Positions 41,412-50,138 are shown, counted from the first letter of the stretch. The stretch is DNA of 52,824 nucleotides from an uncultured Eubacteriales bacterium (GCA_900542005.1 UQLW01000022.1:1-52824); one strand, 5' to 3'. The notes: generated by a model from the letters alone, not told the origin. Program-made: numbers and translations.

Positions 41412-42020
41412 TTATTCCAGCCCCAGCTCCAGCGCCAGGCTCTGCACAAAGCCTTCAAGAACAGCCAGACGCTCATCCCAAAAACGTCTGGCCGTTGGAG
41501 TCACCATGATGTTCCGGCGGCGCTTTTCCAAATGAGGCAGCAGCCGGCGGTATGTCCCTTCATAGCTGGATTGGCCGCGCGCGCCCTCGGCCATGGCGTC
41601 CCACAGCACGTCCAGCGCTCCCTTCTCGTCAAGATTATCCGCCTCGATAAGAATCAGCGCGTCCCGCTGGGTTTCGGGGACGAGCAGCGATTTATCGCCG
41701 TGCAGCGCAATAATCCTGCGGGCCCGGGCGCGATAATCGCCGTCATACCCGTGACCGGCAAGATAGCGGTCGCAAAGGACGGCGCTGACAGCGGGGTGCT
41801 CGGCAGGCGATACCGTATACCCCAGGTCGTGAAAGATGGCGCAGGTGGTCAGCAGGTCAAGGTCGCCGCCCTCCTCCGGGGCGATACGCTCCACCCAGGC
41901 GATCACCCGGCGGGTATGGCCAATTTTGTCACGAAAGGGATGGCGGGGATCCACGATCCCATGGCTTTGGGCAAAAATTTCCGTCGCATAGGCCAGCATG
42001 GCCCGATGGGCTTCATCCAT
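41412..42020 (-). CDS. HD-domain hydrolase
   Basis: The 202-residue protein has a classical HD set: KIGHTRRVIAWVERIA (H), TTCAIFHDLGYTVSP (HD), IIALHGDKSLL (H) and ILIEADNLDEKGA (D). It probably hydrolyses a nucleotide or phosphoester; the substrate is unknown. AAAGGAG lies 6 bases before ATG 42020. It has its own promoter and is followed on the same strand by the M4 gene 66 bases later. Confidence 0.85.
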   Translation of the reverse strand: MDEAHRAMLAYATEIFAQSHGIVDPRHPFRDKIGHTRRVIAWVERIAPEEGGDLDLLTTCAIFHDLGYTVSPAEHPAVSAVLCDRYLAGHGYDGDYRARARRIIALHGDKSLLVPETQRDALILIEADNLDEKGALDVLWDAMAEGARGQSSYEGTYRRLLPHLEKRRRNIMVTPTARRFWDERLAVLEGFVQSLALELGLE

Positions 42021-42054
42021 GGCGCGCTCCTTTCCCCATTGAAGGCTTGCCCTC

Positions 42055-42083
42055 ACTTTAGCATGTTTAGCGGCGCTTGTCAT
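42055..42083 (-). promoter_or_regulatory. Promoter for the HD gene, flanked by an inverted repeat
   Basis: On the minus strand ATGACA (42083-42078), 17 bases and TAAAGT (42060-42055) form a promoter. The inverted repeat TTTCCCCAT (42031-42039) and ATGGGGAAA (42082-42090) encloses it exactly. Confidence 0.5.
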
Positions 42084-42092
42084 GGGGAAATG

Positions 42093-42117
42093 AAAAAAAT
42101 CCGGCCGGAAGCCGGAT
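42093..42117 (-). terminator. Terminator after the lipoprotein gene
   Basis: On the minus strand ATCCGGC and GCCGGAT form a 7-bp stem around a 5-base loop, followed by six Ts. It lies 11 bases past the lipoprotein stop. Confidence 0.82.
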
Positions 42118-42127
42118 GCGGGCGGAT

Positions 42128-43858
42128 TCATCCCGGATACAGCGGAAGCCCGGTTAAAAATCCAGCCTTCTGATACTGGGACAGGCGCCGGCTGTATTGG
42201 CGGGTCAGGGCAGCCTCCAGCTCGTCAAGGCCGCCCTGGACGAGCGCCTGCTGCAGCGCCAGCCACAGCTGCTCCAGCGCCTGATCGCTGGATGCTGTGA
42301 TCATGCGGGCTGCATAATCGCAGAAGAGAAGCTCCAGGCTTCGGGCCTGGCGGGCCAGATCGCTTCCGTCCGGCGGCTGCGCGGCCTCCATGGCGGGGTT
42401 CACCACCAGCGTAGCCTGCTCTTCGATGGCCAGGCATGCCTGGCGCTCATGATAAAAGTCGGCGGCCAGGTCGCTGTCGCCGGTATTCAGCTCACGGGAG
42501 GCCCGGAGAACGGCCTCCGTTTCTGCGGAGCCCATCAGAGGCCAGCGGCCAAGCCACCATTCCGCGGGGGCCGTGTCGGCATAGGCAGTCGTAATCCAGC
42601 TCTCTTTATATTGAAGCAGCCCGTCCTCCCGGCGGTCGAAGTGAACCCCCTCCAGGCCCCAGCGGGTCAGCTCGTCGCCAGGGCCGCTCTTGAGGTATTG
42701 CAGAAGCTGCAGAGCCCGCGCGGGCTCCGGGCAGGTGCGGGCGATATAGCAGCCATATTCGCCGGCTCCGTATTGGGTCAGGACCAGCTGCGGCCCGCCG
42801 GGCTCCGTCAGCGCATGGCCAAGGGGCCGGTACAGGGGCTGGCTGGGATCGTCATAGTGGCCGCCCAGCTCCCTTTGGCGAAGATAATCGTTGACATGCG
42901 CGTACCGCATGACCCCATTGACCAGAAAGGAGCGGGAAAGGATTTGGTCATCCTCGGATTCGCTGCGTAAGCTCCGGTTGGCGTCCAGGGTAAGGATGCC
43001 GTCCTGGTGCCAGCGGCGCATCCGCCTGAAGTAGGGAAGCCAGGCCTCATCGCGCCAGGGATAGCGGATATGGCCTTGGTCATCCCAAGACATGCCCTGC
43101 TGTACGCCCATGTATGCAGCCAGCGGGTGGTCGTAATAGTAGGTAAAGTAAAAGATATGCTCAAGCCCCAGCTGCGCCCGGCGCTCTGCGGCCTGATACA
43201 ACGCCTGCTCAAGGGCCTCTATGGTGTCCAGGGACGCCAGGTTCATCCGCTGCGCCAGGTCGTCGCGGTAGAAAAGAAGGCGAAAGGGCTGATCGGGCGA
43301 TGTGCCCGTCATCATGGTGGAGGAACTGTCGGCATGAAGATAGGGGATCCCTTCAACGGCGCTTTCACCGGGATAGCCGGAGCGGATCGTATAAATGTGC
43401 CCGTCGTCAGCCAGGTTGGCCAACCGCTCCAGCGCGGGGACGCCGTCCAGAAAGCCGGAGCCCGCCTGCTGCGCCAGCTGATCCAGCGGGTAGAAAACAT
43501 CTGCATCTTCAAAGCGGGCTTCAGCCGGGGCATAGGTCAGGTCGCAAAGCGCGCCGGCAGCCCACAGGGCGTCCAGTTCGGCGCCGTCCTGGGCCACGGT
43601 GACGGGGGCGAGCGTGACGCCCGTCTCAGCCTGCAGCGCCTGCATGACGGCGTCGTCCGCCCGGCCGCCCATGGGCCCGCCCAGGTTCTCCTGGTAGGAC
43701 AGGATAAAGACCGAAAGGGAAAGGGGCGTTCTGTCCACCGGGGCGGCCTGGGGGGATAAGCCGGAGCCCTCCTGGGGGGAAGGGCCCAGGCGGCAGGCGG
43801 CCAGCAGGGCAGAAACCAGCAGGAAAAAACAGAGATATGCGCCAACCTTGGTACGCAA
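42128..43858 (-). CDS. Solute-binding-like lipoprotein (family 1-like), orphan
   Basis: The 576-residue protein has a lipoprotein signal ending LLVSALLAAC. The body reads like a family 1 sugar-binding protein: LSLSVFILSYQENLGGP, ALQAETGVTLAPVTVAQDG, FYPLDQLAQQAGSGF, FRLLFYRDDLAQRMNLASLD and TCPEPARALQLLQYLKSG. No permease or ATPase gene is near, so it is an orphan subunit or a wall-associated sensor. TTG 43858 is the start because AGGAGGT lies 7 bases upstream. A longer open frame reaches back through the leader hairpins but has no SD. Its leader matches that of the FAD oxidoreductase gene. Confidence 0.78.
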   Translation of the reverse strand: MRTKVGAYLCFFLLVSALLAACRLGPSPQEGSGLSPQAAPVDRTPLSLSVFILSYQENLGGPMGGRADDAVMQALQAETGVTLAPVTVAQDGAELDALWAAGALCDLTYAPAEARFEDADVFYPLDQLAQQAGSGFLDGVPALERLANLADDGHIYTIRSGYPGESAVEGIPYLHADSSSTMMTGTSPDQPFRLLFYRDDLAQRMNLASLDTIEALEQALYQAAERRAQLGLEHIFYFTYYYDHPLAAYMGVQQGMSWDDQGHIRYPWRDEAWLPYFRRMRRWHQDGILTLDANRSLRSESEDDQILSRSFLVNGVMRYAHVNDYLRQRELGGHYDDPSQPLYRPLGHALTEPGGPQLVLTQYGAGEYGCYIARTCPEPARALQLLQYLKSGPGDELTRWGLEGVHFDRREDGLLQYKESWITTAYADTAPAEWWLGRWPLMGSAETEAVLRASRELNTGDSDLAADFYHERQACLAIEEQATLVVNPAMEAAQPPDGSDLARQARSLELLFCDYAARMITASSDQALEQLWLALQQALVQGGLDELEAALTRQYSRRLSQYQKAGFLTGLPLYPG

Positions 43859-43887
43859 GGGCTCCACCTCCTGTCCTCGGTGAGGAT

Positions 43888-44002
43888 AAAAAGCAAAGGG
43901 AAGCCTCGCGGGGAGGCTTCCCAAGGTCAAGGATGAGGACGTAATCCTCCCTTGCTTTGAGTATAACAGCGGCCGCATCGCCCGGGCATGGAGGAAAATG
44001 AC
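43888..44002 (-). promoter_or_regulatory. Promoter-leader element copy 1 (before the lipoprotein gene)
   Basis: Read on the minus strand: GTCATTTT-NN-TCCATGCCCG (44002 to 43983; -35-like TGCCCG at 43988-43983), then 17 bases, then TATACT (43965-43960). Hairpin P1 follows (43954-43928; CAAGG and GAGGA arms). Last comes hairpin P2, GGGAAGCCTC/GAGGCTTCCC (43922-43898), and TTTGCTTTTT. It aligns along its length with 45478-45583. P2 plus the T-rich tail would act as a terminator inside the leader, an attenuator for the gene starting at 43858. Confidence 0.7.
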
Positions 44003-44055
44003 ATGCTCAGCGTTTTACCGCCAGGGAAGGCGCGTTTTTGGGGATCGGGCGGGGA

Positions 44056-45369
44056 TCAGCTATCAAATAAAACGGCGCCGTTTTTGCATAATTGCTGCTG
44101 AACCGGGCGGTATCCAAGGGCCCTGGGCGACAGCTGATGTCGCGCGGATAGCGCGGCGGCAATACCGGCTGCTTCACCGAGGGCGAAGCATATGGTCATA
44201 ATACGGTAGGAGGCATGCGCCCGGTGCGTACCGGAAATACACCGGCCGGTTAGCAGCAAGCCTTCCACCTTCTCGGGCAGCAGGCAGCGGTAGGGAATAT
44301 CGTAGGGCTTGACCACTTCGGCCAACCCCTCGGCCTGGCCGCCTCCGGTGGGGTTATGAATATCCACCACAAAATTCGCATCATGCACGATGACATCCTC
44401 GAAGCGCCTTCCGCAGCGCAGGTCGTCATCGGTCAGCACATATTCCCCGATGAAGCGGCGGCTTTCCCGAACGCCAAGCGTTTTTGCGGTATGCTTGATG
44501 TAACAACGCTGATATCCGGGTACGAAGGATTGGAGGAAAGCGGTCACCTTCTCAATTTGGCCGCGGAGAATACACTCTGCCTTAAACAGGTCGGCCGCAT
44601 GAAGCGGATCGATGCAGTTGGCCTGGGTGGTATTGACAAGACGCTCGCCGGGCACGTTGGTACGGTAGAGGCGGACAGAGCTTGTATGCTCGGGCAGCAG
44701 CCCCTGGCTTACACAGCGGGCGGTAAAATCGAGGAAGCGCTCCCCGTTAAGCTGCACCATGTCCTCTTCACCGATGCAGGTGAGGGCGTCGTCATCCACG
44801 CCCGCCAGGGTATACATCAGCGTTACAGGCTGCAGGCCGCCCGCTCCCGCCGGGTTTTTGTCATATCTGCATCCGGCGAAATAGGCTACGTCGCCGTCGC
44901 CTGTCGCATCCACAACAACTGATGCCTTTAAGGCAAACATGCCGTCCTTCCAGCCGATCAATACGCCTGTCACCTGGTTGCCCTCCATCATAGCATCCAC
45001 GATGGGGGACTGCAGGTATACGTCGACCCCTTCCCGCTCCAAGAGCTCCGTTAAGGACTGAACCGCCTTATTCATGTCATGAACCCGCCCCAATTTCCCC
45101 TGTATATCATTGAAGCCAACGCGAAGCAGGCCGGTCAGCTCGTCACGGAGCGTACCCCGGGCGACGGATCCCATAATGGGCCCTACGTTGCCGACCGTCA
45201 GGTTGCCGCCGATGCAGCCATACCTTTCAACCAGCGCAACCTGGGCGCCCAGGCGGGCGGCAGCCACCGCGGCGCTGATCCCTGCCGGGCCGCTCCCTGC
45301 GACGATTACATCATAGCAGGCGCGGATGGGTACGGTACGGTTAAACACATAACTCTTTTGTTCCATCAT
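44056..45369 (-). CDS. FAD-dependent oxidoreductase (FAD_oxidored, PF12831-type)
   Basis: The 437-residue flavoprotein has the dinucleotide-binding opening YDVIVAGSGPAGISAAVAAA and ALVERYGCIGGNLT typical of this family. VVVDATGDGDVAYFAGC gives the second FAD contact, and the closing LLLTGRCISGTHRAHASYRI is the last flavin loop. The family often sits in carbohydrate gene clusters; the reaction is unknown. ATG 45369 has AAAGG 6 bases upstream; the next codon is also ATG. It lies between the two paralogous leader elements and is driven by copy 2. Confidence 0.88.
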   Translation of the reverse strand: MMEQKSYVFNRTVPIRACYDVIVAGSGPAGISAAVAAARLGAQVALVERYGCIGGNLTVGNVGPIMGSVARGTLRDELTGLLRVGFNDIQGKLGRVHDMNKAVQSLTELLEREGVDVYLQSPIVDAMMEGNQVTGVLIGWKDGMFALKASVVVDATGDGDVAYFAGCRYDKNPAGAGGLQPVTLMYTLAGVDDDALTCIGEEDMVQLNGERFLDFTARCVSQGLLPEHTSSVRLYRTNVPGERLVNTTQANCIDPLHAADLFKAECILRGQIEKVTAFLQSFVPGYQRCYIKHTAKTLGVRESRRFIGEYVLTDDDLRCGRRFEDVIVHDANFVVDIHNPTGGGQAEGLAEVVKPYDIPYRCLLPEKVEGLLLTGRCISGTHRAHASYRIMTICFALGEAAGIAAALSARHQLSPRALGYRPVQQQLCKNGAVLFDS

Positions 45370-45477
45370 TTTTTGCCTTTCTTTCAGAATGTCTAGCTGG
45401 CGCTGGGTGGGATAGGCGAAGATAAAGGGGCTGCAGGAGCAGCGTGAAGGGGACGCGCCGGAACCGCAATAGCCTCC

Positions 45478-45583
45478 AAAGCAAAAGGGAAGCCTCATAG
45501 AGGCTTCCCAATCGAAAGGAAGGAATAAGCCTTCCCTTTCAGTATACCTGGCGACCGGCCGTACAGGCATGGAATAAAATGAC
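45478..45583 (-). promoter_or_regulatory. Promoter-leader element copy 2 (before the FAD oxidoreductase gene)
   Basis: Minus-strand order is the same as copy 1: GTCATTTT-NN-TCCATGCCTG (45583 to 45564; -35-like TGCCTG at 45569-45564), 17 bases, TATACT (45546-45541). Then come P1 (45540-45514; GAAAGGGAAGG arms), P2 GGGAAGCCTC-TAT-GAGGCTTCCC (45509-45487) and TTTTGCTTT. P1 sequence differs from copy 1 but its pairing is kept. It also lies just past the topB stop (45609), so P2 may double as the topB terminator. Confidence 0.7.
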
Positions 45584-45608
45584 TTCATGGTCACAGCCTG
45601 GGGTCTGG

Positions 45609-47780
45609 CTACGGCTCCCAGGGCGGCTGTCCCTCCCCGGCAGGGGCCTCCTGCGGAGCGGGGGCCTGGCCGATGGCGGGGGTAAAGACCACAAAGGGCT
45701 TGCCCTTGACCATAGAGAAGGTGCCCTCCGGCACGGTATGGGCCTTTTCCGCCAGCAGCGCGCTCATGCCCTCGGGCGTCAGCAGCGGCCCCTCCTGCTC
45801 TTTCGCGCAGTTCTTCCATACGGTGAAGCGGCAGCCGGAGCGCCACTGGCTGCAATAATAGGCCTTGGAGTTTTCCAATACATCGCTTTCGCAGAGCGGA
45901 CATTTGCCCAGGGATACCTTGGGCGCGGAGGGGTCGTGGGTGCGGGTCTCCTGGGGAAAGGATACCTCGGTATTCTTTTGCCCGGATTCACGGACCAGCT
46001 CCACCACCAGGCGGCGGATGCCCTCCATAAAGGCCTCGGGATCGGCCTCGCCCCGGCCGATTTCAGCCAGCTCCTTTTCCCAGCGGCCGGTGGTTTCCGG
46101 GGAGGAGAGGGCGGCAGGCAGCACCTGGATCAGGGTGATCCCCTTATCGGTGGGGGTCAGGATCTTGCCGCGGCGGCGCACATAGCGCACCTGGATGAGC
46201 CGCTCAATGATGGCGGCGCGGGTGGCGGGCGTACCCAGGCCCGAATCCTTCATTTGCTCCCGCAGCTCCTCATCCTCCAGCTCCCGCCCGGCGTTTTCCA
46301 TGGCCGACAGCAGGGAGGCTTCGGTATAGGGGGCTGGCGGCTCGGTCTTTTTGTCGGCCAGCTTGGCGGAGGAGACCTTCTTGGTGTCGCCCACCTTCAG
46401 GGAGGGCAGCTCCTGCTCCTCGTCGGAGCGGCGGCGCTTGGGCTGCAGCGGGTCATAGAGCTCGCTCCAACCCTTTTGGTGGATCAGGCGGCCCTTGGAA
46501 AGGAAGTGATGCCCCTCGGCCACGGTTTCCACGGTTTGATATTCCACCAGCTGATCCTCCAGGAAGATGGCGATATACCGCCGGGCGATGAGGTCGAAGA
46601 GCGCTGTCTCATCCTCGTCCCAGCCCTTGCCGCCGGCGGCCTTGCCGGTGGGGATGATGGCGTGGTGGTCAGTTACCCTGGCGTCGTTGACGACGCGGCC
46701 GCCCAGCTTGCGCTCGGAGGCCATCGCCTGGGTGGCAAAGGGCTCCCAGGGGCCGCCGGTTAGCTTGGAGAGACGGGTCTTCAGGGTTTTGTACAGGTCA
46801 TGGGAGAGATATCGTGAATCCGTCCGGGGATAGGTGATGACCTTGCGCTTTTCATAGAGGTTTTGGGCGATCCGCAGCGTCTTGCTGGCGGAGAAGCCCA
46901 GGATGCGGTTGGCGTCCCGCTGCAGGCTGGTCAGGTCGTAGAGCTGCGGCGGCTTAAAGGTACGCTCCTCGCTGTCCACCTGGATGACTTCGCCCATTTT
47001 GCCCTTAAGCTCATCCCGAAGCCGCTCGAATTCCTCCCGGCGGGCGGGATCAATGCGGAAGGCGGCCGTGCCCTCCCCGCGGCGGGCAGGGTCAAACCAG
47101 CGGCCCTTATAGCGGGTGAAGGTAGCGGTCAGCTCCAGATAGGGCTCGGGTACGAAAGCGCGGCGCTCCAGCTCCCGCTTAACGAGGATCGCCAGGGTGG
47201 GGGATTGCACGCGGCCCACCGACAGCAGCGTGTCATAGGTGAGCGTGAAGGCCCGGGAGCCGTTCATGCCCACCAGCCAGTCGGCCTCGGAGCGGCACTT
47301 GGCTGAATGGTACAGCGTATCGTAATCGGAGCCGGGGCGGAGCCGTTCAAAGCCCTCGCGGATGGCTTCATCGGTCATGGAGGAGATCCACAGCCGCTGG
47401 AAGGGCTTGGTGCAGCCGGCCATGATGTAAATCAGCCGGAAGATGAGCTCGCCCTCGCGGCCAGAGTCGGTGGCGCAGATGATGGAATCCACATCCTCGT
47501 GATTCATCCAGCCGGAAACCACGTCATACTGGCGCTTTACCCGGGGCAGCACCTTCAGCTTCATGGCCTTGGGCAGGATGGGCAGATCAGCCCTGGTCCA
47601 GTTTTTGTATTTATCGTCCAGCTCCTCGGGCGAGGCAAGGGCTACCAAATGGCCTACCGCCCAGGTAATGATGTAATCGTCGCCGAAAAGGCAGCCGTTG
47701 CCCCGGCTCCGGCAGCCCAGGACCTTTGCAATATCGCGGCCCACCGAGGGCTTCTCGGCAATGACCAGTATTTTTCCCAT
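45609..47780 (-). CDS. topB: DNA topoisomerase III
   Basis: This 723-residue type IA topoisomerase relaxes and decatenates DNA. The TOPRIM domain opens MGKILVIAEKPSVGRDIAKV, with the acidic set in ICATDSGREGELIFR. The catalytic tyrosine is Tyr about 317 in ITYPRTDSRYLS. SVGRVQSPTLAILV and PTGKAAGGKGWDEDE are family blocks. The C-terminus has a zinc-finger-like LGKCPLCESDVLENSKAYYC. GGAGG lies 5 bases before ATG 47780. It is chromosomal here, with no conjugation genes in the window, so it need not be an element-borne TopB. Confidence 0.96.
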   Translation of the reverse strand: MGKILVIAEKPSVGRDIAKVLGCRSRGNGCLFGDDYIITWAVGHLVALASPEELDDKYKNWTRADLPILPKAMKLKVLPRVKRQYDVVSGWMNHEDVDSIICATDSGREGELIFRLIYIMAGCTKPFQRLWISSMTDEAIREGFERLRPGSDYDTLYHSAKCRSEADWLVGMNGSRAFTLTYDTLLSVGRVQSPTLAILVKRELERRAFVPEPYLELTATFTRYKGRWFDPARRGEGTAAFRIDPARREEFERLRDELKGKMGEVIQVDSEERTFKPPQLYDLTSLQRDANRILGFSASKTLRIAQNLYEKRKVITYPRTDSRYLSHDLYKTLKTRLSKLTGGPWEPFATQAMASERKLGGRVVNDARVTDHHAIIPTGKAAGGKGWDEDETALFDLIARRYIAIFLEDQLVEYQTVETVAEGHHFLSKGRLIHQKGWSELYDPLQPKRRRSDEEQELPSLKVGDTKKVSSAKLADKKTEPPAPYTEASLLSAMENAGRELEDEELREQMKDSGLGTPATRAAIIERLIQVRYVRRRGKILTPTDKGITLIQVLPAALSSPETTGRWEKELAEIGRGEADPEAFMEGIRRLVVELVRESGQKNTEVSFPQETRTHDPSAPKVSLGKCPLCESDVLENSKAYYCSQWRSGCRFTVWKNCAKEQEGPLLTPEGMSALLAEKAHTVPEGTFSMVKGKPFVVFTPAIGQAPAPQEAPAGEGQPPWEP

Positions 47781-47825
47781 TGATTCCTCCAGGGCGCAGC
47801 GCGCCAGAAAATTCGTCTAAGCGCC

Positions 47826-47854
47826 ATTGTACGCATTCCGGCGGCGCTCGTCAA
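47826..47854 (-). promoter_or_regulatory. topB promoter, proximal
   Basis: On the minus strand TTGACG (47854-47849), 17 bases and TACAAT (47831-47826) lie about 45 bases before the topB start. Confidence 0.78.
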
Positions 47855-47866
47855 GGGTTTGGCCTA

Positions 47867-47895
47867 TTATTAGTATATAAAGCCCAAAATGTCAA
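47867..47895 (-). promoter_or_regulatory. topB promoter, distal
   Basis: On the minus strand TTGACA (47895-47890), 17 bases and TAATAA (47872-47867) form a second, weaker candidate upstream of the proximal promoter. Confidence 0.5.
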
Positions 47896-47954
47896 CATAC
47901 CTTTTCTGATTCGGAACCATATGCCAAAAAACGCGGGAGCGCAGGCAAAAGGCT

Positions 47955-47983
47955 TTGCAGGACAGGGGGCTTCGTGGTATGCT
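47955..47983 (+). promoter_or_regulatory. Promoter for the rsuA-HAD-NAT operon
   Basis: TTGCAG (47955-47960), 17 bases and TATGCT (47978-47983) give a sigma-A promoter. The leader would be short, about 18 bases. Confidence 0.68.
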
Positions 47984-48007
47984 GTTGCTGGATAAAGGAG
48001 GATTTCC

Positions 48008-48724
48008 ATGCGCTTGGACCGGTATTTGACCCTGTGCGACCTGGGGACGCGCAGGGAGGTAAAGGAGCTTATCGCCAGCGGCCGGGTGAGCCTGGCGGGC
48101 ATGACGGCGCGCAGCCCGGGCGCCACTGTGAAGGGCCCGGTAACGCTGGATGGAGAGCCGGTGGCCTATCGGCCTTTGGTGGCGATTGTGATGAACAAGC
48201 CTGCCGGACTGCTGACCGCGACGGCCGACCGCCGCCAGGGAACGGTGCTGGATCTGCTGGCGCCCAGAGACCGGCGCAGGGAGCCTGCGCCGGTGGGCCG
48301 GCTGGACAAGGATACCACAGGGCTTCTGCTGATTACAGACGACGGGCAGGCGGCCCATGCGCTCATATCGCCCAAATCCGGCGTAGAAAAACGGTATCGG
48401 GCGCTGCTGGACAGCCCGGTGGACGAATCGGACGTGGAAGCCTTTGCGCAGGGGCTTCAGCTTTCCGATTTTGAGGCGCTGCCAGCCCGGCTGGAGCCTG
48501 GCGAGGGCTGCGTGGCCTACTGCACCGTGCGCGAGGGAAAATTCCACCAGGTAAAGCGGATGTTTGCCGCGAGGGGACGCAGGGTGCTGGCCCTGCACCG
48601 GGAGCGGGTGGGCAGCCTGTGGCTGCCGGATACGCTGGCGCCCGGCCAGTATGACTATCTGAATATGGACGCATGGAACCAACTGCGGAGCGAGGCCGGA
48701 CTGCCTGCCTGGAGGGAGGGATAG
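48008..48724 (+). CDS. Ribosomal small-subunit pseudouridine synthase (RsuA/RluB family)
   Basis: The 238-residue enzyme makes pseudouridine in rRNA, most likely position 516 of 16S RNA. An N-terminal S4 RNA-binding domain (MRLDRYLTLCDLGTRREVKE, 1-60) is followed by the catalytic domain with VGRLDKDTTGLLLITDDG, Asp about 100 being the nucleophile. VEKRYRALLD and EGKFHQVKRMFAARGRRV are the other family motifs. AAAGGAGG precedes ATG 48008. The HAD gene starts 2 bases after its stop. Confidence 0.93.
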   Translation: MRLDRYLTLCDLGTRREVKELIASGRVSLAGMTARSPGATVKGPVTLDGEPVAYRPLVAIVMNKPAGLLTATADRRQGTVLDLLAPRDRRREPAPVGRLDKDTTGLLLITDDGQAAHALISPKSGVEKRYRALLDSPVDESDVEAFAQGLQLSDFEALPARLEPGEGCVAYCTVREGKFHQVKRMFAARGRRVLALHRERVGSLWLPDTLAPGQYDYLNMDAWNQLRSEAGLPAWREG

Positions 48725-48726
48725 CC

Positions 48727-49272
48727 ATGGACAGATGCCGCAGCATTGCCTTCTTGGATCGGGACGATACCATCAGCCGTGATTATCCGGACGGCGAATG
48801 GACGGGGAAGCGGGAACCGGAGCTGCTGGCCGGCGCGCCGGAGGCCATGGCCCGCCTTCAACGCCTGGGGTATGAGCTGATCCTTGTCACCAACCAATAT
48901 ATTATCGGGGAGGGTTTCATCACCCAGCAGGATTTTGAACGCTTTCACCAGCGGCTGCTGGAAAAGCTGGAGGCCTTCGGCGTTTCGGTATTGGATACGT
49001 TCTTCTGCCCCCATAGCAGGGGATCGGGCTGCGGCTGCTGCAAGCCGGAGCCCGGATTGATCCTGCAGGCGCTGGCAAAGTATCCGGATATCGACCTTTC
49101 CCGAAGCTTCCTGGCCGGCGATTCCTGGCGGGACAGGGAGCTGGCCCGGCGGTTTTCCTTGGAATTTTATGGCGTCAATATGCAAGAGAGCGACTATGGG
49201 CAGCCCGTCGCCTCCCTGTGGGAGGCCGTGGAGTGCGTAGCCCGAAAGCAGGAGGCAGACCATGAATCGTAA
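48727..49272 (+). CDS. HAD-IIIA phosphatase (GmhB/HisB-N-like)
   Basis: The 181-residue phosphatase has the HAD motifs FLDRDDTI (nucleophile and acid Asp), LILVTNQ, the zinc loop FFCPHSRGSGCGCCKPEPG typical of GmhB and HisB-N, and FLAGDSWRD. The likely substrate is a sugar bisphosphate or a similar phosphoester. ATG 48727 has GGAGGG about 6 bases upstream. It overlaps the NAT gene start by 11 bases, so the two are coupled. Confidence 0.88.
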   Translation: MDRCRSIAFLDRDDTISRDYPDGEWTGKREPELLAGAPEAMARLQRLGYELILVTNQYIIGEGFITQQDFERFHQRLLEKLEAFGVSVLDTFFCPHSRGSGCGCCKPEPGLILQALAKYPDIDLSRSFLAGDSWRDRELARRFSLEFYGVNMQESDYGQPVASLWEAVECVARKQEADHES

Positions 49273-49999
49273 GCAAATCGAGCAGTATCTTGAGCGTATC
49301 GGCCTGGATGGATCGGTCAAGGCCGATGAAGCGGGGCTCAAGGCCATCCAGCGCGCCCACCTGATGACCGTCCCCTATGAGAACCTGGATATCCTGCGAA
49401 AAGCGCCCATGCCGCTGGACGAGGCCTCGCTCTTTGATAAGGTGGTGACCCGCCGCCGCGGCGGCTATTGCTTTGAGCTCAACGGGCTTCTGGGCGCGCT
49501 GCTATGGGCAATGGGCTTTGAGGTGGAGGATTACTTTGCCCGGTTTCTCAAGGACGAGCCGGCGATTCCGATGCGCCGTCACCGGGTGCTGGCGGTCCGC
49601 GTGCCTGGGGGCGGGCGGTATCTGGTGGATGTGGGCGTAGGGCTGCCCATCCCGCGGGAACCGCTGCGTCTGGAGGAGGGCGAGCAGGGCCAGTATGCGC
49701 TGAAGCGGGAGCCCTTCTTTGGGTGGGTGCTGTATGACCGGGGACGGCGGCTCTATGCCTTTACGGAGGAGCCGCAGCTGACGGTCGACTATGAAGCCGC
49801 CCATTTCTGGTGCCGTTTTTCGCCGGATTCGCCCTTTATTACCGGCCCCATGCTGGCCATCCGCACGGCGCAGGGGCGAATTACCCTGGATGGCGACGTG
49901 CTGCGGCGCTTTACGCCTGAGGGGGTAGAGGAGGAATTTTGCCCCGAGGGCGCGGCGCGGGAAGCGGCGCTGCAAACCTGCTTCGGGATCTGCCTGTAG
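49262..49999 (+). CDS. Arylamine N-acetyltransferase
   Basis: The 245-residue enzyme transfers acetyl from acetyl-CoA to arylamines or hydrazines. The catalytic triad is visible: Cys 70 in RRRGGYCFELNGLL, His in RRHRVLAVRV and Asp in YLVDVGVG. The N-terminal helical part has AHLMTVPYENLDI, a family mark. The size is typical for bacterial NATs. It starts inside the upstream HAD gene with an AGGAGG SD (49250-49255). Confidence 0.94.
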   Translation: MNRKQIEQYLERIGLDGSVKADEAGLKAIQRAHLMTVPYENLDILRKAPMPLDEASLFDKVVTRRRGGYCFELNGLLGALLWAMGFEVEDYFARFLKDEPAIPMRRHRVLAVRVPGGGRYLVDVGVGLPIPREPLRLEEGEQGQYALKREPFFGWVLYDRGRRLYAFTEEPQLTVDYEAAHFWCRFSPDSPFITGPMLAIRTAQGRITLDGDVLRRFTPEGVEEEFCPEGAAREAALQTCFGICL

Positions 50000-50048
50000 C
50001 GGCCCGCAGCCCAAGGCCGGGGCTTCCATGGGCTGACCGGCAGATAAA

Positions 50049-50095
50049 CAAGCATCCGGGGCAGTGAGCCTGAGGGCGTCTGCTCCGGATGCTTG
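50049..50095. terminator. Long hairpin between convergent NAT and GGDEF genes
   Basis: A 16-bp stem (50049-50064 with 50080-50095) with one G-U pair and a 15-base loop. T-rich sequence follows only weakly, better on the minus strand. Confidence 0.65.
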
Positions 50096-50138
50096 CATAG
50101 ATACGGCTATGGAAGGAACGCGGCCATACCGGCGGGCT

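Noticed and set aside
40371..42173. 600-codon plus-strand frame across the M4, HD and lipoprotein region
   Set aside because: Antisense to genes with active-site motifs; no coherent domain.
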